From positions 62,001 to 126,000 of the forward strand of contig NZ_JMKY01000005.1 of assembly GCF_000686585.1 (NCBI RefSeq): a stretch of DNA of 64,000 nucleotides. The letters run 5' to 3'. A program made the translations under genes and the position numbers. This stretch comes from Mycoplasmopsis lipofaciens ATCC 35015. Lineage in GTDB: Bacteria > Bacillota_I > Bacilli_A > Mycoplasmatales > Metamycoplasmataceae. This document shows, piece by piece, positions 1 through 10,165 of this stretch. Under the pieces are notes generated by a model that was not told the origin of the DNA, did no database searches, and saw only the letters and a program-made list of their open reading frames with translations. Every line of letters starts with the position of its first letter. The stretch's first letter is position 1.

Positions 1-29
1 TTATTACAAAATTTTAGAAAAGAGTTAAT

Positions 30-1058
30 ATGAGTAATAAATTAGATAAATACATAGCAAGTTATTTTTTTAATGCTGAAGAAATTATAAGACAAAAAAA
101 TCCTGAAAATATAATAACATTACAATTTTTTCAAAGAAAAGATGATGTGTTATTGGCGGGAATGCAAGAAGTTTTAGACTTATTAGAAAAACACACCGAT
201 ACATCTAAATACTCAATTAGATATTTAAAAGATGGAACTAAGATTAATAATCTAGATATAGTTTTGGAGTTAGAAGGACATTATCAAGATTTTGGTAAAT
301 ATGAAGGTATGATTGATGGTATTTTAGCACGAAGTACATCACTAGCAACTAATGCTTATCGTTGTGTTAAAGAAGCTAAAGGTAAAGAAATTATTTTTAT
401 GGGAGATAGAGCGGATCATTATTTAATGCAAGAAATCGATGGTAAGGCAATGCGAATTGCTGGAATAAATATTATGTCGACATTAGCTCAACAATCAAAA
501 AATGAAACTAAAAAGCCTTTTGGATCAGTACCACATATTTTAATTCAAAATTTTGATGGTGATACAGCTGCAGCTATGCAAGCTTATCAAGATGTTTTTC
601 CGGAATTTAAATATATCTCACTTGTTGATTATAAAAACAATGTTATAGAACAAGCTCTAGAATCATATAAAATATTAGGATCAAAATTAAGCGGCGTTAG
701 AATAGATACTTCTAAAAATATGAAAGATCATATGTTTGATAATGAAATAGATAAAGAAGAATACTATGGTGTTAATGTTGAACAAGTAAAAAGATTGAGA
801 AAAGCATTAGATCAAGCCGGAGCAAAAGATGTGAAAATAATTGTTTCATCAGGTTTTGATTATAAAAAAATTAAACATTTTGAAGAAAATAATGCTCCAG
901 TAGATTTTTATGGTGTGGGGCAATCAATATTTAAATTAACTTCTAGTTTTTCAGCCGATGCTACATTGTTAAACAACAAAAAACAAGCTAAAGAAGGAAG
1001 GGAATATCGTAATAATCCCAATTTAATAATTTATAAGAGACAAGGGGCAAATAAATAA
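30..1058 (+). CDS. pncB: Nicotinate phosphoribosyltransferase
   Basis: 342 residues, ATG start after AAAGAG, TAA stop. The whole sequence resembles the short nicotinate phosphoribosyltransferase form found in mycoplasmas and other Firmicutes relatives. Seen are an N-terminal segment with the F-F-Q-R-K-D pattern, a central G-D-R-A-D-H-Y, and a C-terminal V-S-S-G-F-D-Y followed by a G-V-G-Q-S phosphate-binding-type segment. The family joins nicotinate and PRPP to give nicotinate mononucleotide, the entry step of NAD salvage in the cytoplasm. The length is close to the usual one for this short form. Its stop codon overlaps the next ATG by one base (TAATG), so it is translationally coupled to plsY. 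Transcription probably begins left of the window. Confidence 0.88.
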   Translation: MSNKLDKYIASYFFNAEEIIRQKNPENIITLQFFQRKDDVLLAGMQEVLDLLEKHTDTSKYSIRYLKDGTKINNLDIVLELEGHYQDFGKYEGMIDGILARSTSLATNAYRCVKEAKGKEIIFMGDRADHYLMQEIDGKAMRIAGINIMSTLAQQSKNETKKPFGSVPHILIQNFDGDTAAAMQAYQDVFPEFKYISLVDYKNNVIEQALESYKILGSKLSGVRIDTSKNMKDHMFDNEIDKEEYYGVNVEQVKRLRKALDQAGAKDVKIIVSSGFDYKKIKHFEENNAPVDFYGVGQSIFKLTSSFSADATLLNNKKQAKEGREYRNNPNLIIYKRQGANK

Positions 1059-1765
1059 TGGTTATTTTTTATAGTATTTTATTAAATTTAGCATTTTTAT
1101 TAATTGGTTATTTATTATTCGGTTCTTTTAACACCTCTATTATTTTAAGTAACAAATATAAAAAGGATGATATTAGAAAACATTATAGTCATAATGCCGG
1201 AGCAACTAATAGTTTGAGAACATATGGTAAAAAATTTGCTTTGATTGTTTTTTTGATTGATATATTTAAAACATTTGTTCCTACAATTATTTTAGCTGCT
1301 TTACTTAATCATATAGGTTCATTTAACTCTTTTTCTCAAACCTATTATATTTCACCTCAATCTTTAGCATTAGGTGTTGTTATAGGACATATTTTTCCAT
1401 TGTATTTTAAATTCCATGGCGGTAAGGGTGTTGCTTGTACAATAGGATTAATAGCAACTATGAATATAATTATTTTTATAATTGCTGCAATATTATTTTT
1501 TACAATTCTTTTCAGTTCACGGATGGTGTCATTAGGTTCAATATTAACAGCATTTATTTTAATACCTATTTGTTTTATACCCTGATTAATACAGGGATCA
1601 TTAGGTTATTGAAGTAATTTTGTAAATATGTCTAATTCAATGAGCAATTTACAAAATTACTGATATGTATCGCCTATAATTTATTCTATTGCAGCAATAT
1701 TTATAATATGTGCTCATCATAGTAATATTAGAAGAATTATCAAAAAAGAAGAACATAAATTTTAA
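1058..1765 (+). CDS. plsY: Acyl-phosphate glycerol-3-phosphate acyltransferase (PlsY)
   Basis: 235 residues, three TGA codons read as Trp near the C-terminus. It is a polytopic membrane protein with about five to six hydrophobic segments. The three family motifs are visible: G-S-F-N-T-S near residue 20, N-A-G-A-T-N-S-L-R near residues 47-55, and H-I-F-P-L-Y-F-K-F-H-G-G-K-G near residues 112-125. PlsY transfers an acyl group from acyl-phosphate to glycerol 3-phosphate, the first acylation in phospholipid synthesis, at the cytoplasmic membrane. The start overlaps the pncB stop by one base. A hairpin followed by T-rich sequence immediately after the stop ends the pair. Confidence 0.93.
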
Positions 1766-1788
1766 TGTACACATTTGTACATTTTATT
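1764..1788 (+). terminator. Terminator after plsY
   Basis: Seven-base arms AATGTAC (1764-1770) and GTACATT (777-783 of that kilobase) enclose ACATTT and are followed by TTATTT. The left arm overlaps the plsY stop codon. It separates plsY from the riboswitch-controlled unit downstream. Confidence 0.6.
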
Positions 1789-1820
1789 TATATATTTTTT
1801 ATTTTTTATTACAATTATTA

Positions 1821-1896
1821 TGAACAGGGTGCTGTATAAAAATACGGCTGAGAATATACCTATAAGCTGATCAGGGTAATGCCTGCGTAGCACATT
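1821..1896 (+). promoter_or_regulatory. TPP (thiamine pyrophosphate) riboswitch
   Basis: The closing helix is GTGCT (1829-1833) with AGCAC (1889-1893). Inside it lie the pyrimidine-sensor motif CGGCTGAGA (about 1845-1852) and the distal CTGATCAGGGTAATGCCTGCGTAG block (from 1867). Both are hallmarks of the thi-box aptamer, in the right order and spacing. A TACAAT -10-like box at 1810-1815 would start the RNA just before the aptamer. The downstream genes are a p37-type thiamine transporter, which is the expected target. TPP binding normally lowers expression. No terminator is evident between aptamer and gene; a Shine-Dalgarno-masking hairpin is. Confidence 0.93.
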
Positions 1897-1930
1897 CAAT
1901 TTTTGTATTGAAAAAAACTGTATATTTAAT

Positions 1931-1964
1931 ATATTCTCCACCTGTTTAATAAACAAGGAGATAT
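1931..1964 (+). promoter_or_regulatory. Shine-Dalgarno-sequestering hairpin below the TPP riboswitch
   Basis: CTCC at 1936-1939 pairs with GGAG at 1957-1960, which is the core of the AAGGAG ribosome-binding site of p37. The helix continues outward with ATAT/ATAT and inward with TGTTT/AAACA around a 3-base loop. There is a small internal loop. The p37 ATG is at 1975. This gives a simple expression platform: when the hairpin forms the ribosome-binding site is hidden. Control is therefore probably at translation initiation rather than termination. Confidence 0.7.
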
Positions 1965-1974
1965 TTTTTATATT

Positions 1975-3210
1975 ATGAAAAAATTAAACAAAATTTTAAC
2001 ATTATCAACTGTTACAATGTCAGTTGCACCACTTTCATTATTAGCAAGTTGTAATAAAGAAGAAAATAAATTTGACTATATTAAAATAGGTTATGTTTGA
2101 CATAATCCAGCTTTTGAAAATGAAAAGCAACAATTTATTAATCAGTTAAATGAAAAAGTTGCTGAATTGCAAGCAAAAGATGCTGAACTTAGCAAAATGA
2201 AACCTATAAAAATTCAATTACAAGACGGAATTGATAAATCTACAATGATTGATGATTTGAAATCAAATAAAAAAGACATTGATGTTGCAATATTACCATA
2301 TAGTTCTTTTGCAAAACCATTATATGAAGAACAAAATTTAAATGATTTTAATTTACCTCTTATAGCTCAAACCAGTACATTAAGATTTACATGAGGTTTA
2401 GAAGATAATGAACATTACATAGACGGGACAGTTAATGATCCATTATATAAAGCAGCTATTAAAGAAAATCAATTACAATTTGACAAATTTGGTGAATTTC
2501 CTGAATGGCAACAAACTAATTCTGCTTTACAATGAGATGGTTCGAAATATAAGGTGTTTTATAAAGAAAATGAAACAACATATGTGTATCATGGAATGGT
2601 ATTGATTTCTGGTGATGAAACACAAAGAAATCAAATTAGAAATGCTTGATTAACAAAAGATTGAGACGCATTTAAAAATTTCGGAATTGTTTATAAGAAA
2701 AGTTCAAGTGGTGGCGCTTATAAATATCAAGCAGCATTGTTTGCAAGACACTTTAAGAAAACTTTAGATCAAATAAATAATGATCTTATTTTAAATAAAG
2801 GTGACAAAGTTTTATCAGGAAAATCAGCTGGTTCAGCATTAGGTGTTGCAGATGACAAGGGAAATATATTTAATATTTCATTTGATGATGAAGGAGCATT
2901 TAATTGAACAAATTGAGAAAGTTATAAACCATCAAAACCTACTGATAAAATTAGAGTTTTAACAATGACTAATCCAGCTCCTTATGATGCTGTTTTTGGT
3001 AGATCAAATTTAAGTGAAAAAAAACAAGAATTAATTAAAAAGGTTTTAACAAGTTTATCTATCGAAGATAATAAATTGGGTATTTATACCGGGTACAATA
3101 AATTTAATAATTTAGATAAAGATTTATTTAAAAAACTTATTAAATTGCAACAAGCAGCAGAAGATCCTACTATAGATTTAAATACAATTGTAATACCTTC
3201 AATTCAATAA
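1975..3210 (+). CDS. p37: p37-type thiamine-binding lipoprotein of an ABC transporter
   Basis: 411 residues. It has an N-terminal signal peptide with lipobox L-L-A-S-C, the lipidated Cys being residue 26, so it is anchored outside the membrane. Many TGA codons are read as Trp. It resembles the mycoplasma p37 family of extracytoplasmic binding proteins, whose M. hyorhinis member (Cypl) is known to bind thiamine or its phosphates. The fold is of the phosphate/phosphonate-binding type. The TPP riboswitch directly upstream and the ATPase and permease genes directly downstream give independent support for thiamine or thiamine-phosphate as ligand. The start is fixed by AAGGAG at 1955-1960 and by the signal peptide. 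Confidence 0.9.
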
Positions 3211-3212
3211 TA

Positions 3213-3956
3213 ATGAAGACTATTTTAGAATTTAAAAATGTTGACTTAAGTTATAAAAATCAAGAATTAATATTAAAAAATATTAATTTAAGTATTCAAA
3301 GCGGAAAAATGGTGGCAATTGTTGGACCTAGTGGAATTGGTAAAAGCACTTTATTCAAAAGTATTGTACGCAATATAAAGCCAATTAATGGAACAATTGA
3401 ATTATTTGCTAATGATATAACAAACATAAATAGAAAAAAGTGAAAAACAATAATAAATAGAATAGGATTTTTATCTCAAAAGCCTAATTTGATTGAAAAT
3501 GAAAGTGTTTTTTCTAATATTTGTCGTTCTGTTACACAATATAAAAATTGAATTTATAAAATTTTATCTATCTTAACCAAAGAACAAAAATACAAAATTT
3601 TTGAAACGCTCGATAAATTAGATATATTGGACAAATCTTTTTATAGAATTAGTGATTTAAGTGGAGGTCAACAACAAAGAGTAGAAATTGCTAAATTATT
3701 AATTAAAGAAGTGAATTTAATTTTAGCTGATGAACCAACAAGCAATTTGGATCATGAAACATCGCGAGATGTTATTCAAATTTTAAGAGAATTAAATCAA
3801 GAATTGCAAATCACAATATTAGTTAATATTCATGATTTAAATTTAGCTCTTGATTATTTTGATGAAATTATTGTAATAAATGATAAAAAAATAGTTTTTC
3901 ACGATAAGACTCAAAATATCGATAAATGCAAATTAATAAAATTAATAAAAAAATAA
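3213..3956 (+). CDS. p29: p29-type ABC transporter ATP-binding protein (thiamine)
   Basis: 247 residues, beginning two bases after the p37 stop. All parts of an ABC ATPase are present: Walker A G-P-S-G-I-G-K-S-T (residues 38-46), signature L-S-G-G-Q-Q-Q-R (about 149-156), Walker B L-I-L-A-D-E-P-T (about 169-176) and an H-loop N-I-H-D. It is closest to the PhnC-like group. It powers import of the ligand bound by p37 and works on the cytoplasmic face with the permease encoded next. Unlike the OppF and UgpC-like ATPases of this window it has no large insert, so the inserts are not general to ABC proteins here. Confidence 0.9.
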
Positions 3957-5731
3957 TTATTATTAAAAAAATATTTTTTTATCAAGTTCAATCAGAATTA
4001 AAAATTACTCAAAATAAATTAAAACCAATTTGAAAACATATTTTAATTCTTTTACTTTTTGCACTAATAATATTTATGTTTTCTAAATTGGATTTTAGTT
4101 TTACCGGTAGTTTTGGTAAATCCATCTTTATTAAAAATTTCAAAGAATTAATAAAATTTAGTAATACAAGTACTTATCCTATAAAACAAAATTTATTTAT
4201 TTTTAGTATAAAACAACTTTATTTCACAATTAAATATGCAATTGTTGGAACTTTTATCGGCTTTATTGCAGCTGTTATTAGTTCAATTTTAACTAACAAA
4301 ACATATAACAATAAATATTGATCTTTTATTTCGAAAACTATAATTCTCTTTTTTAGAGCTATACCAGAATTAGTTTTTATTAATTTTTTTACATTAGCGT
4401 TTTACCCTGAATTAGCTTTATTAATGATATTTATGTGATTTTCGTGATTGTGACTACATAAGTACTATAGTGAAATAATTGAAAATACAGATACAACTCC
4501 TTACTATATTTCTATCAGTCAAGGAAATGGAAAATTTAAAGCTTTTACTAAAGAAATTTTTCCCCGAATTTCTAATCGAATAATTTCATTGTTTTTATAT
4601 TCTTTTGAAGCAAATATGCGTTGAGCAACAATTTTGGCTGCTTTAGGTGCTCCAGGAATTGGAACGTTAATTAAATATGGCAGTGAAAATACATATAATT
4701 TCAAAGAATTAGGTATTCCATTATCTGTTTTAATGTCATTTATTATTATTTTAGAAATAATAAATATGCTATTAAATAGATATGTATTTCAAATTGATTC
4801 TAAAAAAATAAAAAGTAAAAATTACAATGAATTAGCTAAACGAATTAATTGAAGATATTATTTTAAAATGTTTTCATTATTAATAATTTTTATTTTTTCA
4901 CTATATACATTAATAACTGTTAATCATAATAGAACATCTTTAGAATCTGTTAAAAACTTTTTTCATGCTTGAATAAATCCAAATTGAAATGTTTTTAGTT
5001 TAAATGTTTGAGATATTGATTATAATCCAATTTTACAAATTTTACAATCACTAATGTTTGCTTTTCTTTCCCTATTTGTAACGGCAATAGTTGTATTATT
5101 AGCACTTCCTTTAAATTCTAAAAAATCTAATAACACATATGTTGCTTTATTTTTTAGAATATTAAATGCTTTTATTAGAATTATGCCATCATTAGTTATA
5201 ATTTTTATTTTTAATCCTTTATTAAATTCACGAATCACATTGTTAATATTTGTACTTGGTATACATGAATCCAGCAGTATGACTAAACAATTAGTAGAAG
5301 CTATGGATAATATTGACAATATTATAATAAACAATTTAAAAATTCAAGGTTATAGTAAAACTAGAATATATTTTAAATACATTTTACCAACAATTAAACT
5401 AGATATCATTTCTTGATTAATATTTTATTTTGAAATGAGTTTTCGAAACGCAATAACATATAGCATTTTTACAAATGGAAATTTAAAACTTGGTTCTGGA
5501 ATAAATTCTTATTTAAATCATTTAGCATATAAACCATATGAAGCAATGGCATATATATGAGTAATAACGTTAACAATTATGCTTATTAATCTTATTTCAC
5601 AATATATTATTAATAATTACATTAGAAGAAACAAAATAAGTTTCTTAAATCAAAATTTATATAGATTTAAATATCAAGTTAAAAAATATAGAATTTCTAA
5701 AATTATAAAAAAACAAAAATTGCTATTTTAA
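3926..5731 (+). CDS. p69: p69-type fused ABC permease (thiamine)
   Basis: 601 residues, with many TGA-Trp codons. The start is the in-frame ATG at 3926, which lies inside the 3' end of p29 (31-base overlap). No Shine-Dalgarno is visible, so coupling to p29 is likely. The protein is two PhnE-like permease halves in one chain. Each half has several membrane segments and a cytoplasmic coupling loop: S-Q-G-N-G-K-F-K-A-F near residue 198 and I-Q-G-Y-S-K-T-R-I near residue 473. A fused permease is the usual mycoplasma arrangement for p69. A perfect 17-bp terminator follows the stop. Confidence 0.88.
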
Positions 5732-5777
5732 AAAACTCCTTATTTACTTTGAAAACCAGGGTAAATAAGGAGTTTTT
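5731..5777. terminator. Strong bidirectional terminator
   Basis: Perfect 17-bp stem, 5731-5747 with 5761-5777, loop of 13 bases, core CTCCTTATTTAC. A-tract on one side and T-tract on the other make it work for the p69 operon (+) and for the convergent kinase gene (-). It overlaps the last base of the p69 stop codon. Confidence 0.9.
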
Positions 5778-5784
5778 GTTAAAA

Positions 5785-7197
5785 TTAATCCAAATATTTT
5801 TTATACTTTTGAATATTTAACAAATTAATTGTTTTATCAAAACCATCATCTAAATCAATACTTCAGAGCAATCCATAAAAATTTACAATACATTTATATT
5901 TTAAGTATTCTTTAAAAGATAAATCAAAACTATAAAAACTTAAAAATAATTTTTCTTCTTTTTCGTTATATCCGATAGATGAACAAAAATAAGCTAAATC
6001 AAAATATTTATTATTAGTCGTAACGTATTCTAAATCAACTATTTTGATTTCATTATTTAAAGTCATTAAAATATTAGTAGAATTAAAATCATTATGCGAA
6101 ACTACATTATTTTGAATTTTTTGAATATTACTAAATAATTGGTCAATAATATTTTTATTGAGAGAGCTTAAAATTTGTTTATTTTTATGTTTCTCATATC
6201 ATTTTTTAACTCTTTCTCAAATGTTATTTTGTTTAACTTTTATTTTGGAATTATGTAGTTCTTTTAGAGCAACAGCAATTCTATGCATTATAAACTTATC
6301 TTTAAAATTAATAAAATTAGTATTTACATATTTACTTATTTTTACTTTCTTGTCCTCGAAAAGGCAATTTATCGTGCACGATAAATTATTAAATTTATTT
6401 TGTTTATTCAAATGATTGAAACCATCATATTTTTTGACTTGAATAAAATAGTCATTATATTTATAATTCTCATTTGTATTTCCTAATAAAATTTTTTGAC
6501 TTGTATTCAAATTTTTCAATAGTTTAGCATACATATTTTTGTATGTTAATTTTGAAAAATAATTTAAAATAAATTGAAAATTATGATATTCAGCTTCTGA
6601 AATTTTAAAATTTTTTAAAACTGTTTTTCTATTTAATCCTACTCTTTCGATTAAATTATAAATATCAAAAATAATATGGCATTTTCTTACTCATTCAAAA
6701 TCAATAATTTTTACTTCATTTAAAGAATTAACAATTATATTTTTTGGAGCTAAATCACCATGTGAGGTTACTATTCTATCATTAGTATACTTTGACACTA
6801 AATCTTGATATTTTTTACTTCCTTTTCCATAGTAAAATCAATCAAACATGGGCACATCTAATTTTAATTTATTTATTTTTTTAACTTCTTTAATAATATT
6901 TTTTTCAATGATAGGATTAATAGATATTTCGTCTAATGTTTTTCCTTCAAATCATTTTTTTATTAAAACGCCTTTTTGATAGTAAATTGTGTCTTTATTA
7001 TTTTTTAGTATTCTTTCTTCTATTTCATAATTAACAATATTATTTTTAGGAATTCTTATTTGTACAAATTCATCATTTAATTTCCCTTTAAAGGTGTAAT
7101 TATGAAACCCTTCATATACTAAATTAATATTTTTTATTTTATAAAAAAGATCTGGCAATTTATTTTTTAAAATTTCAATTAAATAACTATTTTTCAT
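5785..7197 (-). CDS. Tandem two-domain phosphotransferase (choline kinase/APH-like, two kinase units in one chain)
   Basis: 470 residues, one uninterrupted frame once TGA is read as Trp. Two successive copies of a LicA/choline-kinase or aminoglycoside-phosphotransferase-like catalytic region are visible. The first has H-G-D-L-A-P-K-N at residues 146-153, then I-I-D-F-E-W and a following F-D. The second has H-N-D-F-N-S-T-N at residues 368-375, then I-V-D-L-E-Y and Y-F-D-L-A. Both units keep the catalytic HxDxxxxN and the metal-binding D. The family phosphorylates small hydroxylated molecules such as choline or ethanolamine; the substrate here cannot be told. The gene stands alone between two terminators. 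The fusion could be a tandem duplication that lost its stop codon. Confidence 0.72.
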
Positions 7198-7335
7198 GAA
7201 TTAATTATAATTTTTTTAATGTTGAAATAATAATTATTTTTTACCTTTTTATATTTAAAATAATTAATAATTTAATGCATTTTCTATTAATTAATGTAAT
7301 ATTAAAATATAAATTTAGTAGATTGGAGAAAAAAT

Positions 7336-7749
7336 ATGAAAAGAAGATCAAATTTATTTATTATTCCAGCATTTATTCATACATCATTGATAATAATTTT
7401 ATTTATAATTGGTTTTACTAAAGCAGTAAAAGGTAATGTATTGAATCCTATTTTACAATTAGGGGGTGCAATTGCATTTATTCTAGTTTTACAATTATTT
7501 ATTGCTTTTTTTATTTTTATATTTAAACAATCTGGATATAAAAAAGGTTTAGGACAAGTTTTATTAATAACACTTATATTATTTTTAATTGCTTCAGTAA
7601 TATCATTAGTATTTACCATTGTAACTTATAACCCAGGAAATATCACCAAAGATGGCTTGAAGGCTTTAGCTATTACATCAAGCGTTGTAACTTGAGTATT
7701 AGCTCTACCTTTCTTAGCTTTAATAATGGTATATGTAATTAGACAATAA
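7336..7749 (+). CDS. Small integral membrane protein, unknown function
   Basis: 137 residues, ATG preceded by TTGGAGA. Four hydrophobic segments are visible (about residues 8-28, 38-62, 70-95 and 112-133) with short polar links and almost no soluble part. One TGA-Trp lies near the end. I do not recognise a family. It is a single-gene unit between divergent (5') and convergent (3') neighbours, with its own terminator. Confidence 0.75.
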
Positions 7750-7750
7750 G

Positions 7751-7798
7751 AAAATTTAAAAAACATTGATTTTTAATTTTCAATGTTTTTTAAATTTT
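7751..7798. terminator. Bidirectional terminator shared by two convergent genes
   Basis: Perfect 19-base arms 7751-7769 and 7780-7798, core ACATTGA, with A-rich and T-rich flanks. It ends the membrane-protein gene on the + strand. On the - strand the stop codon of the facing gene (7773-7775) lies inside its loop, so the last residues of that protein are encoded by one arm. Confidence 0.85.
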
Positions 7799-9017
7799 TA
7801 TTTTGTAAATTAACTATGTCTAACTTTAGTCCAAATGGAGTTAATAATTCTAATAATAAATATATTGTATAAAAATCATTTATATATTTATTAGCAATAA
7901 TTTCAGCAATATCTTCTTTAATTACGCTAGGAGAACTAAAATTTAATTCAATTATTTCATGTGGACAATCGAATCAAATATAAGCTTCTTGATTTTCTAT
8001 ATGAATAGATAATCTCTTATTTTTAATTTTAATTAAATTTTTAATTGAAATAGAAGGATTATTTATTTTAGTTAAGTTTATTTCTTTATACAATTCTAAT
8101 AAAAATTCTAAATTACTTTTTTGTTCTAATCATTTCTCTAAATATTCTGGATTTTTTGATTTTAAATTTAATATTTCATAAGCTTTTGCAACTTCAATTT
8201 TTTTAAATTCACTACTAGTAAAAAGATTATCATAATCAAATAAACTTATTGATATATCTCGATTAAGTGAATTTATTTTAGCAGCAACAGCGAAACGTTT
8301 TGTAATTAAATTTTTTTCATATGAATTGCGATATTTTTGTACATTATTTTTTTTCATTTTTCGCAATTCTTTATTTGTTAATGTTTTTTTATTAATTCAA
8401 TATTTTGTTAAATATTCAATATTTTGAAATTTAAAAAACTGTTCGGCATTATATGCTTCAAATTGTTCATATTTATCTTGTATATAAATTGAATTTTTAT
8501 CTAAATCATTAAATTTTTTTATATTTTTAAAAAAACTAATTATATTTTTATTAGGAACGATTAAGTTTTCATCATTAATATTTAAATGCATTTTCAAATT
8601 AAAATAATTAAACAAAATTTTTAACGTTGCATAACTATTAAATGAATCAATTACATCTTCACAAAAGTTCTTTTTCTTTTTTCAAGCAATAAAAGTAAAA
8701 AAAGATCCAATTATAATGCCTAAGAAAGATAACATAAAAAATGTTGCAAAAAATCATGATTTATTTTTCTCAATAAATGTTAATTTTTCAGTAAATAAAA
8801 ATGCTATTAACGTCCCTAAAGATGCAATTAGAGATAAAATTCCTAATAATAAAATAGTTACAAAAATTCATCTTAATATATTTATTCAAATTAAATTCTT
8901 TTTAGTTTTTTTAGTATTAAAAAAAGTGTCCAACTCTTTAATAATACTTTTTAATATCAAATTTTTAATTTGCGCTTCAAACATTTGCTTTGAAATAATA
9001 CATTTTTCTTTATTCAT
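7773..9017 (-). CDS. Membrane-anchored protein with large cytoplasmic domain, unknown function
   Basis: 414 residues, TGA read as Trp. The ATG at 9017 is preceded on the - strand by GAGGA. A polar N-terminus is followed by two hydrophobic segments (about residues 45-75 and 88-112). A long lysine/asparagine-rich, probably helical domain of about 300 residues with no recognisable motif then follows. The C-terminus reaches into the terminator hairpin of the convergent gene. No family is recognised. Two-TM proteins of this shape occur in mycoplasmas as unnamed conserved proteins. Confidence 0.75.
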
Positions 9018-9600
9018 AAAATCCTCAATTCTTAATTTAATAATTATATCTATAATATAAATCAAAAAGCAAAAGTTGTTACACTTTTGCCAATGATTTT
9101 TTAATCTGGTTATATGATATATTAATTTTAAAATAAGTAATAAAAATAATGGATGTAAATTTCAAAAAATTAAAAAAGGGGGAGATGTAATTGAGACACT
9201 ATTATTAATGATTTGAAAATAAAAAGGAAGTTAAAAATGCTAAAATTATCAAATAAAATAACTAAACGTTTTAAAAAATACAACCAGATTTTATTTTATT
9301 AGTTAAATTTATAAGTAATATATAAGAAGAATAAATAATAAAATATAACAATATTAATAGAGAACTAACAATGTAATGGATAACTATAAATTTTGCGACA
9401 ATAAAACATTGTCGCTTTTAAATTATATATTTTAAATGAAATATTATTTTGAACTTCAAATAAAATAGTTAATTTTTATTAGTAGCATAAACATTTTTTT
9501 GTATTTGTTGACTTTTATTTTTTATTTATGATTTTTAGCATTTATATTAAAATATAAATATTAATTAATATTATTATATTAGCTTAATTTAAGGAGATTT
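9018..9600. other. 580-base spacer, possible non-coding transcription unit
   Basis: There is no substantial ORF on either strand. It holds a TATAAT box at 9051-9056 (+), a hairpin GCAAAAGT/ACTTTTGC (9069-9090), long-range complementary arms AATCTGGTT (9103-9111) and AACCAGATT (9282-9290), and a terminator-like hairpin at 9395-9420. A 21-codon ORF at 9238-9303, preceded by AGGAAG at about 9226, lies between the arms. The last part leads into efp, with TTGACT (9508-9513) and several AT-rich candidate -10 boxes. This may be a small RNA or the remains of a lost gene. Confidence 0.4.
9395..9420 (+). terminator. Orphan terminator-like hairpin upstream of efp
   Basis: GCGACAAT (9395-9402) pairs perfectly with ATTGTCGC (9408-9415), loop of five, followed by TTTTA. 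It is one of the most GC-rich elements of the spacer. No annotated gene ends upstream of it on the + strand within the spacer, so it points to an unannotated transcript. Confidence 0.6.
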
Positions 9601-10164
9601 ATGATTAATGTAAATACATTTAAAGGTGGAATAACCTTTGAAGATGAAAATGAAATTTATGTTGTTATCGAAGCACAACATTCAAAACAAGGAAGAGGAC
9701 AAGCTAATGTTAAAGCTAAGGTTAAAAATTTAAGAACAGGTAGTATAACAATCAAATCATACACTGGTGGTGTAATGGTTAAAAAAGCTCATATTGACAA
9801 ACGTCCAATGAATTATTTATATTCAGACGGAACAAACATTATTTTAATGGATAATGAAACATATGAACAAGTAGAAATACCTCTTTCACATGTTGAATGA
9901 GAGATGAATTTCTTAAAAGAAGGTTCTACAGTTAAAATTCGTAAATTTAAAGAAGAAATTTTAGATATTGAATTAGATTCAAATGTTGATTTAGTTGTAA
10001 CAGAAGCCCCTGATGCTGTTAAGGGCAATACTGCTAACAACCCTCAAAAGAAAGTGAAGGTTGAAACAGGGTATGAATTAGATACACCTATGTTTATAAA
10101 AGAAGGTGATGTAATTTCTATTTCGACTGAAACTGGTAAATATACCGGAAGGTCAAATAATTAA
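9601..10164 (+). CDS. efp: Elongation factor P
   Basis: 187 residues, start after AAGGAG. The three-domain EF-P layout is readable. The N-terminal KOW-like domain contains V-K-N-L-R-T-G, the central OB domain contains L-Y-S-D-G and I-P-L-S-H-V-E-W-E, and the C-terminal OB domain contains V-K-G-N-T-A-N and V-E-T-G-Y-E-L-D. EF-P relieves ribosome stalling at proline stretches. At the tip of domain I, where many bacteria have a modified lysine, the sequence is S-K-Q-G-R-G, putting arginine at residue 32. The next gene follows two bases after the stop. Confidence 0.95.
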
Positions 10165-10165
10165 A

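Noticed and set aside
1435-1617. 60-codon + strand ORF inside plsY
   Set aside because: It lies out of frame inside a clear PlsY motif region and has no ribosome-binding site.
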